DNA of 64,000 nt from Demequina gelatinilytica (GCF_000971115.1 NZ_BBLV01000005.1:36974-100973), one strand, 5' to 3'; positions 24,956 to 34,020 are shown, counted from the stretch's first letter. The notes: a model not told the origin generated them from the letters alone. Made by a program: numbers and translations.

Positions 24956-26182
24956 ATGCTCGAGGACTGGTTCGGGTTCGGTGTCGCGGTCGCGATCAGC
25001 GTGGGAAGCGCGCTGCTGGTCGCGCTCGCGGTCGAGGTGATCATGAGGCTCGTCGCGCGGCGCTACCCGTGGGCGCGCGAGCTGCAGACCAAGACGCGCA
25101 ACCCGTTCTGGGCGCTCGTGCTGGTGCTCGGCCTGTGGGTCGGGGTCCATGCGTCGCTGCGCGGCACCGACTGGATGCCGATCATCACGCGCTTCTTCAC
25201 CATCGGCGCGATCGCGCTGCTCGCGTGGCTGCTCATCGCGTTCGTGCGGTTCCTCTCGGATCTCGCGCTCTCGTACAACTCGATCGACGTGCCGGACAAC
25301 CGGCTGGCGCGGCGGCTGCGAACCCAGACGCTCATCGTCAAGCGCCTCGCGATCGCCCTCATCGTGGTGATCTCCATCGGTGCGGCGCTGTTCACGTTCG
25401 ACTCCGTGCGCGCGATCGGGGCGTCGGTGCTCGCCTCGGCCGGTATCGCGTCCATCGTCGCCGGTCTCGCGGCGCAGTCGGTGCTGGGCAACATGTTCGC
25501 CGGCATCCAGCTGGTGTTCTCCGATGCGCTGCGCGTGGACGATGTCATCGTCGCCCAGGGCGAGTGGGGTCGCGTGGGCGAGATCACGCTCAGCTACGTG
25601 GTGCTCGACCTCTGGGACGACCGTCGCCTGGTGCTGCCGTGCACCTACTTCACCACCACGCCGTACGAGAACTGGACACGACAGGGCTCCGAGCTGCTCG
25701 GGTCGGTGGAGTTCGACCTCGACTGGCGTGTTTCCCCGCAGAGGATGCGTGAGCACCTCGAGCAGGTCCTCACCGAGACGCCGCTGTACGACGGCCGCGC
25801 GAACGTGCTCCAGGTGACCGAGGCGACCGCCGGCTACGTCCGCGCCCGCATCCTCGTGACGGCCAAGGACGCGCCCACGCTCTACGACCTCCGGTGCTTC
25901 GTGCGCGAGGCCATGGTGCTGTGGATCCAGTCCGCGATGCCGGATGCGGCTCCCGCGCAGCGCGTGCTCGTCTCGGAGCAGGCGGCGACGCCGAGCACGC
26001 CCAAGCGGCGGACCACCAAGGTCGAGCACGCGGGAGACGCGGGGCTGTTCACCGGCTCCGCGGAGGCGGAGGAGCGCGCGAGCCACTTCACGTCGGCGAT
26101 CCCGCGGGTGCGCGGCGAGGAGGACGATGCGGTGGTCGCGGAAGGCGCCGAGGTCGCCGAGGAGGAGGCCGCCCGGTCGTAG
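24956..26182 (+). CDS. MscS-family mechanosensitive channel
   Basis: A 408-aa membrane channel that opens on osmotic downshock. Four hydrophobic helices lie in the first 180 residues. The pore-lining helix and beta-domain carry the family signature: GIASIVAGLAAQSVLGNMFA, GIQLVFSDALRVDDVIVAQG, GRVGEITLSYVVLDLWDDRR and PCTYFTTTPYENWTR. The C-terminal 60 residues are acidic and disordered. The start at ATG 24956 has AGGAGGAG just upstream. It is divergent from the DUF429 gene; the 133-base gap should hold the promoters. Confidence 0.9.
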   Translation: MLEDWFGFGVAVAISVGSALLVALAVEVIMRLVARRYPWARELQTKTRNPFWALVLVLGLWVGVHASLRGTDWMPIITRFFTIGAIALLAWLLIAFVRFLSDLALSYNSIDVPDNRLARRLRTQTLIVKRLAIALIVVISIGAALFTFDSVRAIGASVLASAGIASIVAGLAAQSVLGNMFAGIQLVFSDALRVDDVIVAQGEWGRVGEITLSYVVLDLWDDRRLVLPCTYFTTTPYENWTRQGSELLGSVEFDLDWRVSPQRMREHLEQVLTETPLYDGRANVLQVTEATAGYVRARILVTAKDAPTLYDLRCFVREAMVLWIQSAMPDAAPAQRVLVSEQAATPSTPKRRTTKVEHAGDAGLFTGSAEAEERASHFTSAIPRVRGEEDDAVVAEGAEVAEEEAARS

Positions 26183-26264
26183 CCGCGCGGCGCTTTGACT
26201 CGCCACCGAAGGCCGGACACACTGTGCCGGAACGGCGCGCTACGGAAGCGGGAGGTGGGCGACG

Positions 26265-27743
26265 ATGTCGACGCATCCCGATGGACCGCGCGATCGCGGT
26301 CTCCGCGCCGGTCTGCTGTGGGGGCTGCCGGCGGCGGTGGTGGTCGGCGGCGTGGTCTACCTGCAGGCATCTGGCGACGATGCGATGCCGGACGCCTCCG
26401 CGACGCCGGCCAGCCGTTCCGAGCATGAGGACGCGAAGGACGCCTACCTCGCGGAGGTGACGGCCGCATCGTCCACCGGGGACGCCCCGAACGTGCTGCT
26501 GGTGTACTACGACGACCTCGGATACGGGGACGTCGGCTTCATGGGCGACACCCCCATCGCGACGCCGCACATGGACGCGCTCGCGGAGGACGGCGTGGTC
26601 CTCACGAGCTTCCATGCACCGTCCGCTGTGTGCACGCCGTCGCGTGCCGCGCTGCTCACCGGTCGCCTGGCGCCACGCGCGGGCGTGCCCGACGTGCTGT
26701 TCCCCAGCGAGAGCCCGTACGCGGACCTCAACACCTCTGCTGGCCTGGGCCAGGACGAGGTCACGATGTCCGAGATCCTCCAGGCGGCCGGCTACGACAC
26801 CGCGATGATCGGCAAGTGGCACCTGGGGGACACCGAGGGCTCGCTGCCGAACGACTTCGGCTTCGCGAGCTTCCTCGGCTCGCTGTACTCGAACGACATG
26901 AGCCCGTTCGCCCTGTACCGCGACGGCGACGTGGTCGAGGAGGAGGTCGACCAGGCGGGTCTCGACGGCCTGTACACCGACGAGGCCGTGGCCTTCATCG
27001 ACGAGGCGGCCGCCACGGACGAGCCGTTCTTCCTCTACTTCGCGCACAACTTCCCGCATGAGCCGCTCCACGCCGCCGCCGAGAACGAGGGCCGCTCCGA
27101 TGCCGGCACCTACGGCGACGTGGTCGAGGGGCTCGACGACGGCATCGGCGAGATGGTGGCCGAGCTCGAGGCGACAGGCCAGCTCGACAACACGATCCTC
27201 ATCATCACGAGCGACAACGGTCCCTGGTACCAGGGCTCTACGGGCGGCGTCCGCGGGCGCAAGGGCGAGGTGTACGAGGGCGGGATGCGCGTGCCGTTCC
27301 TGGTGCACTGGCCTGAAGGTGTGGAGGGCGGGCGGACGCTCGACGCGATGGCGATGGGCACCGACATCCTCCCGACGCTGCTGGAGTGGATCGGGATCGA
27401 GGCGCCGTCGGACCGGGTGCTCGACGGGAGCTCGATGGCGGGACTGCTCGCCGGCACCTCGGAGCAGGTGGGGGAGTTCTACTACTTCTACGCGGGCGAG
27501 CAGCTGCTCGCGGTCAGCGACGGGCGCTACAAGTACTACCGGGAGCAGCCCTATGTCGACGTGTCGTCGGGGACCGCGGACGTATCGGTGACCGAGCAGG
27601 GGCCGTGGCTGTTCGACCTCTCGGTCGATCCCGACGAGTCCTACGACGTGCTCGCGAGGTACCCGGAGGTCGGTGCCGCGCTCGCGGCCGAGCTCGAGCG
27701 GCGCGACGCGGAGATGGCGGAGAACCCTCGTGGCTGGAGCTGA
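26265..27743 (+). CDS. Membrane-anchored arylsulfatase-type sulfatase (Cys-type)
   Basis: A 492-aa sulfate-ester hydrolase. An N-terminal signal anchor (residues 13-34) directs it outside the membrane. The active-site motif SAVCTPSRAALLTGR (Cys123) is the substrate for conversion to formylglycine. Metal-binding parts are YYDDLGYGD near residue 82 and TSDNGP later; HEPLH, RGRKGEVYEGGMRVPFL and DILPTLL complete the family pattern. It overlaps by 14 bp the radical-SAM gene that presumably matures it. The substrate is unknown; released sulfate could feed the importer at 516-4381. Confidence 0.92.
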   Translation: MSTHPDGPRDRGLRAGLLWGLPAAVVVGGVVYLQASGDDAMPDASATPASRSEHEDAKDAYLAEVTAASSTGDAPNVLLVYYDDLGYGDVGFMGDTPIATPHMDALAEDGVVLTSFHAPSAVCTPSRAALLTGRLAPRAGVPDVLFPSESPYADLNTSAGLGQDEVTMSEILQAAGYDTAMIGKWHLGDTEGSLPNDFGFASFLGSLYSNDMSPFALYRDGDVVEEEVDQAGLDGLYTDEAVAFIDEAAATDEPFFLYFAHNFPHEPLHAAAENEGRSDAGTYGDVVEGLDDGIGEMVAELEATGQLDNTILIITSDNGPWYQGSTGGVRGRKGEVYEGGMRVPFLVHWPEGVEGGRTLDAMAMGTDILPTLLEWIGIEAPSDRVLDGSSMAGLLAGTSEQVGEFYYFYAGEQLLAVSDGRYKYYREQPYVDVSSGTADVSVTEQGPWLFDLSVDPDESYDVLARYPEVGAALAAELERRDAEMAENPRGWS

Positions 27744-28986
27744 CCGCGGTCCCGTGGTGGTGACGGCCCCCGCCGTCGATCCGGGCGGACGCCGGCGGCT
27801 GCCGTTCTCGGTGCTCGCCAAGCCGGCCGGCGCATCGTGCAACCTCGACTGCACGTACTGCTTCTTCCTGTCGAAGGAGCGGCTCTACGACGACGACCAG
27901 CTCATGTCCGAGGCGGGGCTCGAGGCGTACCTGGTCAATCTGCTTGCCTCGCAGCCCGACGGGGACGTCGAGATCGCGTGGCAGGGCGGCGAGCCGACGA
28001 TGCGGGGGCTTCCGTTCTTCGAGCGGGCCGTCGCATTGGCCGAGCAGCTGCGCAGGCCCGGGCAACGCGTCCGGCACTCCCTGCAGACCAACGGGACGTT
28101 GCTTGACGATGCGTGGGGCGCCTTCCTGACGCAGCACCGGTTCCTGGTGGGGCTCAGCATGGACGGTCCGGCGCACCTGCATGACGCGTACCGGGTCAAC
28201 AAGGCGGGGCGTGCGACGCATGCGCAGGTGCTGCGGGGGCTCGCGGTGCTCAAGCGGTGGGGCGTCGACTTCAACATCCTGTGCACGGTGCATGCTGCCA
28301 ATCAGGCGCACGGGCTCGAGGTGTACCGGTACTTCCGGGACGAGCTCGGGGCACGGCACCTGCAGTTCATCCCGATCGTGGAGCGGGTGCCTGCCTCGTT
28401 GCTGGACATGGCCGAGGCGGGGTGGAAGGACGACGCGGGGGAGCGGGTGCTGTACCGCCAGGCGGGGTCATCGGTCACGTCTCGGAGCGTGGACCCGGGG
28501 GCGTGGGGCGAGTTCCTGGTCGCGGTGTTCGACGAGTGGGTCGCGCGGGACGTCGGGAGCGTCTTCGTGCAGCACTTCGACGTGATGCTGGGCAACGCGC
28601 TGGGGCAGTACTCGCTATGCGTGCACGCGCCCGAGTGCGGGTCCGCGTTGGCGGTGGAGCACAACGGGGACGTGTACTCGTGCGACCACTATGTGGAGCC
28701 GGGGTACAAGCTCGGCAACGTGGGGGAGACGTCGCTGCAGACGATGCTCCGATCACCTGCGCAGCGGGCGTTCGGAGCGGCGAAGCGGACGTCGCTGCCG
28801 CGGCAGTGCGTCGAGTGCCCGGTGCGGTGGGCGTGCCACGGAGGGTGCCCGAAGGATCGGTTCGGGGTCTCTGTTGATGGGGAGCCGGGGCTCAACCATC
28901 TGTGCGCGGGGTACGACGCGTTCTTCTCGCATGCGGAGCCGGAGATCCGGCGGATGGCCGAGGTCGTCCGGCCGACCCTCCCCTGA
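27730..28986 (+). CDS. Radical SAM sulfatase-maturating enzyme (anSME)
   Basis: A 418-aa enzyme that oxidises the sulfatase cysteine to formylglycine using S-adenosylmethionine and iron-sulfur clusters. The radical-SAM motif CNLDCTYC (Cys37, 41, 44) follows FSVLAKPAGAS, typical of this family. The substrate region has WQGGEPTMRGLPFF and SLQTNGTLLDD. A SPASM domain with two further cluster sites is at the C-terminus (NGDVYSCDHYVEPGYKLGNV; CVECPVRWACHGGCPKDRF). The GTG start at 27730 is preceded by GGAG at seven bases. Overlap with the sulfatase gene indicates a functional pair. Confidence 0.92.
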   Translation: MAGADRGPVVVTAPAVDPGGRRRLPFSVLAKPAGASCNLDCTYCFFLSKERLYDDDQLMSEAGLEAYLVNLLASQPDGDVEIAWQGGEPTMRGLPFFERAVALAEQLRRPGQRVRHSLQTNGTLLDDAWGAFLTQHRFLVGLSMDGPAHLHDAYRVNKAGRATHAQVLRGLAVLKRWGVDFNILCTVHAANQAHGLEVYRYFRDELGARHLQFIPIVERVPASLLDMAEAGWKDDAGERVLYRQAGSSVTSRSVDPGAWGEFLVAVFDEWVARDVGSVFVQHFDVMLGNALGQYSLCVHAPECGSALAVEHNGDVYSCDHYVEPGYKLGNVGETSLQTMLRSPAQRAFGAAKRTSLPRQCVECPVRWACHGGCPKDRFGVSVDGEPGLNHLCAGYDAFFSHAEPEIRRMAEVVRPTLP

Positions 28987-28988
28987 CG

Positions 28989-29028
28989 ACGATGCGGCGC
29001 CCGGGCGCGAACCCGGCCGCCGCATCGT
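28989..29028. terminator. Bidirectional terminator hairpin between convergent genes
   Basis: ACGATGCGGCG (28989-28999) pairs perfectly with CGCCGCATCGT (29018-29028); the G/C-rich interior can extend the stem. It lies exactly between the convergent anSME gene (stop 28986) and the reductase gene (stop 29036). It carries the GACGATGC word. Confidence 0.72.
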
Positions 29029-29035
29029 GCGCGTG

Positions 29036-30013
29036 TCAGGGCTTGAGCAGGATCTTGCCGGCGCGGCCGGGGGTGAAGTGGGCCTTCACGGCGGCGGCGA
29101 TGTCGTCGAAGGCGAAGGTCGCCTCGACCGGGAGGGTGATGGTGCCGTCGGACAGGCGCGCGAACAGCTCGCGCATGAGGCGGGCGCGGTCCTCGGCGGG
29201 CATGGCGGCGCTGACCTTCGAGCCCCAGAAGCCGCGGATGGTGGCCTGCTTGAAGATGACGTCGCCTGAGCCGATCTCCATGGTCGGCGACGCCATCGCG
29301 CCGAACACCACGAGCGTGCCGTTCTCGGCGATCTGCGACATCACGTCGCCGGCGGCCTGACCGCCGACGGACTCGACGCCGACCTTGAGCGGCGCGCCGC
29401 CGGTGATCTCGAGGACGCGCTCCTGCCAGCCGTCGGTGTCGGTGGCGACGATGCGGTCGATCCCTTGCGCCTCGAGCTCGGCGATGCCGTCGGTGCGGCG
29501 GACGAGGCCGACGACGTTGATGCCGCGCGCCTTCGCGAGCTGCGCGACCAGGCGGCCGACGGCGCCGTTGGCCGCGTTCTGGATCATCCAGTCGCCCTCG
29601 GCGAGCTCGAGCGAGTCGAGCAGGCTGATGGCGGAGAAGGGCATGGCGACCAGTTGCGCGGCGACCTCGTCGGGGATGCCGTCGGGCACGGGGATGAGCG
29701 CGGCGGCCTTGGCGACGAACTGCTCGGCCCACACTCCGAAGGTGCCGCCGGTGGCGACGCGCGTGCCGGGCTGGAGGTGCTCGACGCCCTCGCCGACGGC
29801 CTCGACGATGCCGACGGCCTCGGTTCCGGCGCGCGCGGGCAGCTCGGGCTTGAAGCCGTAGGTGCCGGCGACGGTCCAGAGGTCGTGGTTGTGGATGGGG
29901 GAGAGGGTGAGGCGGACGCGTGCTTCGCCGGGGCCGGGCTCGGGGGTCTGCGCCTCGTCGACCGCGAGGACCTCGGCCGGGTTGCCGAACGTGTGGTGGA
30001 TGAGTGCCTTCAT
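29036..30013 (-). CDS. Zinc-independent medium-chain reductase (quinone oxidoreductase-like)
   Basis: A 325-aa MDR-superfamily NAD(P)H-dependent reductase. The start MKALIHHTFGNPAEVLAVDEA is the usual one, with an upstream purine-rich site. Key segments: GTEAVGIVEAVGEGVEHLQPGTRV (without the zinc ligands of alcohol dehydrogenases), QNAANGAVGRLVAQLAKARGINVVGLVRR (cofactor-binding; AxGxVG-like) and a C-terminal GKILLKP. It resembles quinone reductases and 2-enoyl thioester reductases; the substrate is unknown. It faces the anSME gene across a shared terminator. Confidence 0.85.
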   Translation of the reverse strand: MKALIHHTFGNPAEVLAVDEAQTPEPGPGEARVRLTLSPIHNHDLWTVAGTYGFKPELPARAGTEAVGIVEAVGEGVEHLQPGTRVATGGTFGVWAEQFVAKAAALIPVPDGIPDEVAAQLVAMPFSAISLLDSLELAEGDWMIQNAANGAVGRLVAQLAKARGINVVGLVRRTDGIAELEAQGIDRIVATDTDGWQERVLEITGGAPLKVGVESVGGQAAGDVMSQIAENGTLVVFGAMASPTMEIGSGDVIFKQATIRGFWGSKVSAAMPAEDRARLMRELFARLSDGTITLPVEATFAFDDIAAAVKAHFTPGRAGKILLKP

Positions 30014-30152
30014 GAGGGGCCTTCCTTGTGGGAGGTGGGCGCGGGGCTCTCTCGATTGTGCGGGAGCAGCGCGCGGGGTGCCGGGGCACGTCAACACGGA
30101 TACCGGGGCGGGCATTCCGGCAGCGGGTGTCGCCGGACCACGGGACGCGCGC

Positions 30153-30416
30153 TCACGAGCCCTGTGCGGTGGTCGTGATCAAGAAGACTTGTCGGTGCGT
30201 GGTGCGTGGTGCACGTGCAGCCCTCGCTGCGTCGGCCCGTAGCTTGAACTCCACCTCGGCGATGTCGCGCAACGCCTCGACACCTTTGCGGATGCGCGAG
30301 GCGTTGATCGCGATCGCGAAGAAGGCCACGATGACGGATATCCCGAATCCCAAGATCAGAGCGATCACCACCAACCCGACGGCGCCCGCAGCCGCGAGCG
30401 TCTCGGTCCATTTCAT
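30153..30416 (-). CDS. Small membrane protein, unknown
   Basis: An 87-aa open frame: a hydrophobic segment of about 30 residues (AGAVGLVVIALILGFGISVI followed by VAFFAIAINASRI), then an amphipathic helical stretch KGVEALRDIAEVEFKLRADAA and a basic tail. It looks like a single-pass (or hairpin) membrane protein with a cytoplasmic helix. No clear ribosome-binding site precedes the ATG. I do not recognise a family; it could be a spurious frame, though its composition is protein-like. Confidence 0.45.
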   Translation of the reverse strand: MKWTETLAAAGAVGLVVIALILGFGISVIVAFFAIAINASRIRKGVEALRDIAEVEFKLRADAARAARAPRTTHRQVFLITTTAQGS

Positions 30417-30467
30417 CGTGGTGGCTATTCTTGGATCGATGAGTGGGAAGGGTTCGCAGGTTGGCCG

Positions 30468-30860
30468 CTAGTCGCAGGTGCCGCACACGCCCGAAGCGGG
30501 CAGCTCGGTGAAGCATCGCGCACAGGGAGGACGCTGTTCGTCGGCAGGGTGCTTCTTGGCGCCGCCGCCGGACGCGGCCCCGAGACGATTGGTGGGCAGC
30601 TCGACCTTCTTGTAGAGGCCACCGCCCACCGGGATGTCGATGCAGCCGAAGTTCACGTACGCGACCACGCCGCCGCCGTCCGCCTCGAGCGCGATATACG
30701 GGCGGGTCTTCGCCGGGATGTAGATCCGTGCGAAGTCGAGCGACGCGACGGTCTCCCGTACGAGCGCGTGGTTCTCAAGCGGGATCGCGTACGCGCGGAG
30801 CGCGTCCTCGAAGGTGGCGTAGTACTCGCGGGTGCCCGTGGTTTCGGTCATGGCGTGCAC
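30468..30860 (-). CDS. Unrecognised protein with C-terminal zinc-ribbon-like tail
   Basis: A 130-aa protein. The first 90 residues (FEDALRAYAIPLENHALVRE, then IYIPAKTRPYIALEADGGGV) form an alpha-beta domain I cannot name. A Gly/Lys linker follows. The C-terminus CARCFTELPASGVCGTCD has the Cys-pair pattern shared with the ends of the 20176 and 23050 proteins. A start at 30851 (MTETTG) is equally possible. It may be a DNA- or RNA-interacting accessory protein. Confidence 0.65.
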   Translation of the reverse strand: MHAMTETTGTREYYATFEDALRAYAIPLENHALVRETVASLDFARIYIPAKTRPYIALEADGGGVVAYVNFGCIDIPVGGGLYKKVELPTNRLGAASGGGAKKHPADEQRPPCARCFTELPASGVCGTCD

Positions 30861-30988
30861 CCTACGGATGGGGTGGGACAGCGCCGCGCGACACGAGCCG
30901 ACCGTGACGGTTCTGTGTCACCCAGACGCTAATCTCCTGACCGAGACGCGGCCCGTCGGCGAGCGAGGGTCGCAGTTGAGGGGGCGAT

Positions 30989-31492
30989 GTGGCGGCCGCG
31001 GTGGATCCAGCAGGCATTCTGGTCAGTTCGATGTGGGCGGCCTTCGAGCCAATCCTGCCTTGGGTGATGCCCATGGTGGTGCTCGCCGCAGTCGTCTCTT
31101 TCCCGATGCTCGGGCGTGGGCCGTCGACATCCCGCCGCGATCCTTGGCGTGGGTTCAAGTACGGCGCGCGAGCCGCTGTGCTCGAGCGGGCCGACGGCCG
31201 ATGCGAGGGCTCGTTGTTCTTCGCGTGGGGTAGGTGCTTCGCAGCCGCCGTCGAGGTCGACCACGTGTTCCCGCACTCGAAGGGCGGTCCGACCGTGGTG
31301 AGCAACGGCCAGGCACTGTGCAAGGACCACAATCGGCGCAAGCGGGACATGACGCCGCCGTGGTGGTACGTGCTCGCGCTGGAGAAGCGTCGCCGAGGCT
31401 ACTTCCCCGCGGACCAGGACGTGCGCGTCTATGCCGTCATGACGGACAAAGATGTCGCGGCGAGAGCGCGCCGAAGCAGGCGGTCGCGGTAG
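30989..31492 (+). CDS. HNH endonuclease-domain protein with N-terminal membrane segment
   Basis: A 167-aa protein from GTG 30989. Residues 10-42 are hydrophobic (WAAFEPILPWVMPMVVLAAV), predicting a membrane anchor. The C-terminal domain is HNH-type: ERADGRCEGSLFFAWGRCF, the core VEVDHVFPHSKGGPT with the DH pair, and LCKDHNRRKRD with further His/Asn ligands. HNH nucleases cut DNA in defence or homing. A membrane-tethered one is unusual. It ends 5 bases before the convergent DUF429 gene. Confidence 0.72.
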   Translation: MAAAVDPAGILVSSMWAAFEPILPWVMPMVVLAAVVSFPMLGRGPSTSRRDPWRGFKYGARAAVLERADGRCEGSLFFAWGRCFAAAVEVDHVFPHSKGGPTVVSNGQALCKDHNRRKRDMTPPWWYVLALEKRRRGYFPADQDVRVYAVMTDKDVAARARRSRRSR

Positions 31493-31497
31493 CGCGC

Positions 31498-32190
31498 TCA
31501 GAACCAGATCGCGGAGTCGATGCCGTCGCTGAAGCGCTCGGCGATGAACCTCGGCGGGAGGCGGATCGCGTCGCCAGTCGCTACCCGACGTGCGGTCCAC
31601 GCCATCGCCGCGGCGTCCAGTACATCGTCCCTGGCTGCGCCGGGAAGGTGCCGTTCGATTCCAACCGGGACCTCGATGCCTCGCGCGGAGAGCAGCCACT
31701 GCCGTAGCGCTGCACCGCTCACCGTCTTCTTCGCGTACTCGAGCCCCTCGCCGGCCATCGCCCGGAAGCTCACCTCGGGATGGCCCTCGAGGAGCGGGAT
31801 CGTCGCGCGGGCGACGTGGGCGTCCACGTCGAGGATGCGGTCTGCGATCGCGTAGGCCTGCGCCGACAATCTCTTGCCGCTCGCGGCCAGCGATGCGGCG
31901 CGCGCAGCCTCGTAGGTCGGCGCGACAAGCGCGGCACGCACAGGGACCGGAAACACGCTGGAGCCGCGAGGTTGGATGAACTTCCGAGCGAGCTGGTCGG
32001 CACGCCGAGGTCCGGAATCGGGGATGCCGATCGGGATGTCGACAACCATGGTGGTCGCGCCGAACTCCGCGATCCCGCGACGCTCGGCCTCGGTGATGTC
32101 GGGCGCGACGAACGCGTCCAACCAGCCCGCATCGTCGATGACGACGACCACCCAGCCCTTCTTGCAGGCATCGATGCCGAGGTACGACAC
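31498..32190 (-). CDS. DUF429 family protein (RNase H-fold), copy 2
   Basis: A 230-aa protein with the DUF429 pattern: YLGIDACKKGWVVVVIDDAG, MVVDIPIGIPDSGPRRADQL, SVFPVPVRAALVAPTYEAAR, EGHPEVSFRAMAG, and the C-terminal DDVLDAAAMAWTARRVATG. It is the classic compact form of the family; the acidic residues D6, D52 (approximate) and D203 could form an RNase H-like site. It is the last gene of the minus-strand run sigma-like / DUF262 / DUF429, 8 bases after the DUF262 gene, which suggests a joint role. Confidence 0.8.
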   Translation of the reverse strand: MSYLGIDACKKGWVVVVIDDAGWLDAFVAPDITEAERRGIAEFGATTMVVDIPIGIPDSGPRRADQLARKFIQPRGSSVFPVPVRAALVAPTYEAARAASLAASGKRLSAQAYAIADRILDVDAHVARATIPLLEGHPEVSFRAMAGEGLEYAKKTVSGAALRQWLLSARGIEVPVGIERHLPGAARDDVLDAAAMAWTARRVATGDAIRLPPRFIAERFSDGIDSAIWF

Positions 32191-32198
32191 CGGGTCTC

Positions 32199-33989
32199 CT
32201 AGAGGGACCGGTAGTAGTCGCGCATCGTCGCGGACATGCGGATCCGTCGTTCCTCGAGGAAGTCCTGGTACTCCGTGGCTGTCGCGGTCCAGATCGATTC
32301 GGGAATGGCTGACTCGCGAAGCGTACGATCGACCGCGTCACGGGACACGATCTCGCCGATGCGGCGCTCGCCGGTCGAGACCTGGTCTGCGATGACGCTC
32401 ATGTAGTCGGCGGGCGCCTTGTCGCTGATGGCGATGTTGATCGCGGTCTCGGCGAGAACGTAGTTCGCAACCTGGTTCTTGTCGCTGCGATCGCGGATCC
32501 CCGACTTCTCCAGGTATGCCTTCGGGAAGATGTGGTGAATATCGCCCTGGCCATCGAGCATCTGGCTGACGGTGATGTTCTGCGAGAGGAAGCCACGGGC
32601 CTGGGTGAACACCTGGGAGGCGAGGAACGTGCGGAAGTAGGGGCTTCTTGTGCTGCTCGTGTCGAGCGCTTGGGGGAGTCCGACGTTCCAGAAGGCGTCC
32701 GAGAGCTCGCTGTCCTCAACGGTTGCCAGGTAGTCCCCGGCGCCAAGCTCGCGGACGCGCCTGATGTCCTGCTCGAACTGGGTGTCAACGCTGCCCGAGG
32801 CCCGCCCTGTCAGCATCGACATGACGAACCAGCGGCGCACGATGCGTTGGACCTCGCCGAACGGGAGGTCCTTGTCGCGGCGAAGGCGCAAGAAGAGCGC
32901 GTATGCGAAGTTGAGCGCGTTCCGCGAGGTGATGAGCGACGATGTGTCGAATCCAGACGACTGGATGACCATCAGGAACTGCGTGAAGTTGTACTGGTTC
33001 GTGAAGTCGTCCAGCGCGCTCTCCAGCCGTTCGAACGACTTGAGCGCGAGGTCCTCGCGGAAGCTTCGCGTCTCGAAATCGCGGCCTGAGAGATAGCTCA
33101 CGAGCGCATCGATGCGGCCGCGGCCAAACTCCTGCAATCCGGCGACGCGGATGACGTCGCGGTAGTCAGGGTCGTAGAGGTCCGAGGCATCGTCCTTGAG
33201 CCATGAGATGCGACGGAACTGCTCGGTGGACGCGAATTCGGGGTCGTTGTCCCGGATCATCTCGTGGAAGTGAGGGGCGACCGCGAGGTGGCAGAAGTAG
33301 TCGATGTACTTGCGGAGGTTCGCGCCATAGTCGCCATAGGCCGCGATCTTGCTCATCGCGAAGTCCGCCGAGTTCAGCACCACGCCCTTGGAGTTGATAC
33401 GGATGAAGATTTCGGTGACGGTCTCGATATCGAGGCTCGCATCGAGGTTGATGATGCCCACCTGCTTGTTCTGAATCCCGGACAGCTTGGTGAGCGCGCC
33501 GATCACCGATTGCCGGTCGGCTTCAGGGTTCGCCTCGAAATAGCGCTGGGGGACCTCGAAGGCAGCGACAGGGCTCATCAGCTCGGCGATATCGAGAATC
33601 CAGGCAGGATCGTTCTTCATGACAGGCGTGAACGTCTCGAACCGCTCGGTCTGGGGGTTGAACGCGATCTGGATCCGCTTGCGCTGGTAGTCTTTGGTGA
33701 CGATCTTCTGCCCGGCGAGCGCGGCCGTGAGTGCCGTCACGCGCTGCTGGCCGTCGATGAGGATCTGCTTGTTGCCGGATTGGGAGCCGTCCTTGAGCTT
33801 GACGTCGTGCGTCTGCCAGGTGATGAGGTAGCCGACCGGATAACCGTTGTAGAGCGAGTCGATGAGGTCGCGCACCTTCGTCGAGTTCCACACGAATGGA
33901 CGTTGGATCTCAGGAATCGCCACCTGGCCGGTCGTCACCCAGTTGAGAATGGTGCCGACAGCCTGCTGGTGGACGGTGTACTTCTCCAC
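32199..33989 (-). CDS. DUF262 / DUF1524-type protein (GmrSD-like), predicted defence nuclease
   Basis: A 596-aa protein. N-terminal DUF262 domain: VAIPEIQRPFVWNSTKVRDL and ILIDGQQRVTAL (DGQQR at 79-83), the nucleotide-hydrolysis motif of the family, then FIRINSKGVVLNSADFAMSK. The C-terminal part has an HNH-like DIHHIFPKAYL followed by NQVANYVLAETAIN, as in DUF1524. In GmrSD this combination cleaves modified phage DNA. Substrate and activation here are inference. It sits 31 bases after the sigma-like gene and 8 bases before the DUF429 gene. Confidence 0.82.
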   Translation of the reverse strand: MEKYTVHQQAVGTILNWVTTGQVAIPEIQRPFVWNSTKVRDLIDSLYNGYPVGYLITWQTHDVKLKDGSQSGNKQILIDGQQRVTALTAALAGQKIVTKDYQRKRIQIAFNPQTERFETFTPVMKNDPAWILDIAELMSPVAAFEVPQRYFEANPEADRQSVIGALTKLSGIQNKQVGIINLDASLDIETVTEIFIRINSKGVVLNSADFAMSKIAAYGDYGANLRKYIDYFCHLAVAPHFHEMIRDNDPEFASTEQFRRISWLKDDASDLYDPDYRDVIRVAGLQEFGRGRIDALVSYLSGRDFETRSFREDLALKSFERLESALDDFTNQYNFTQFLMVIQSSGFDTSSLITSRNALNFAYALFLRLRRDKDLPFGEVQRIVRRWFVMSMLTGRASGSVDTQFEQDIRRVRELGAGDYLATVEDSELSDAFWNVGLPQALDTSSTRSPYFRTFLASQVFTQARGFLSQNITVSQMLDGQGDIHHIFPKAYLEKSGIRDRSDKNQVANYVLAETAINIAISDKAPADYMSVIADQVSTGERRIGEIVSRDAVDRTLRESAIPESIWTATATEYQDFLEERRIRMSATMRDYYRSL

Positions 33990-34020
33990 GGATGGTTCCC
34001 TTCGACGTTGCCCCGCCCGA

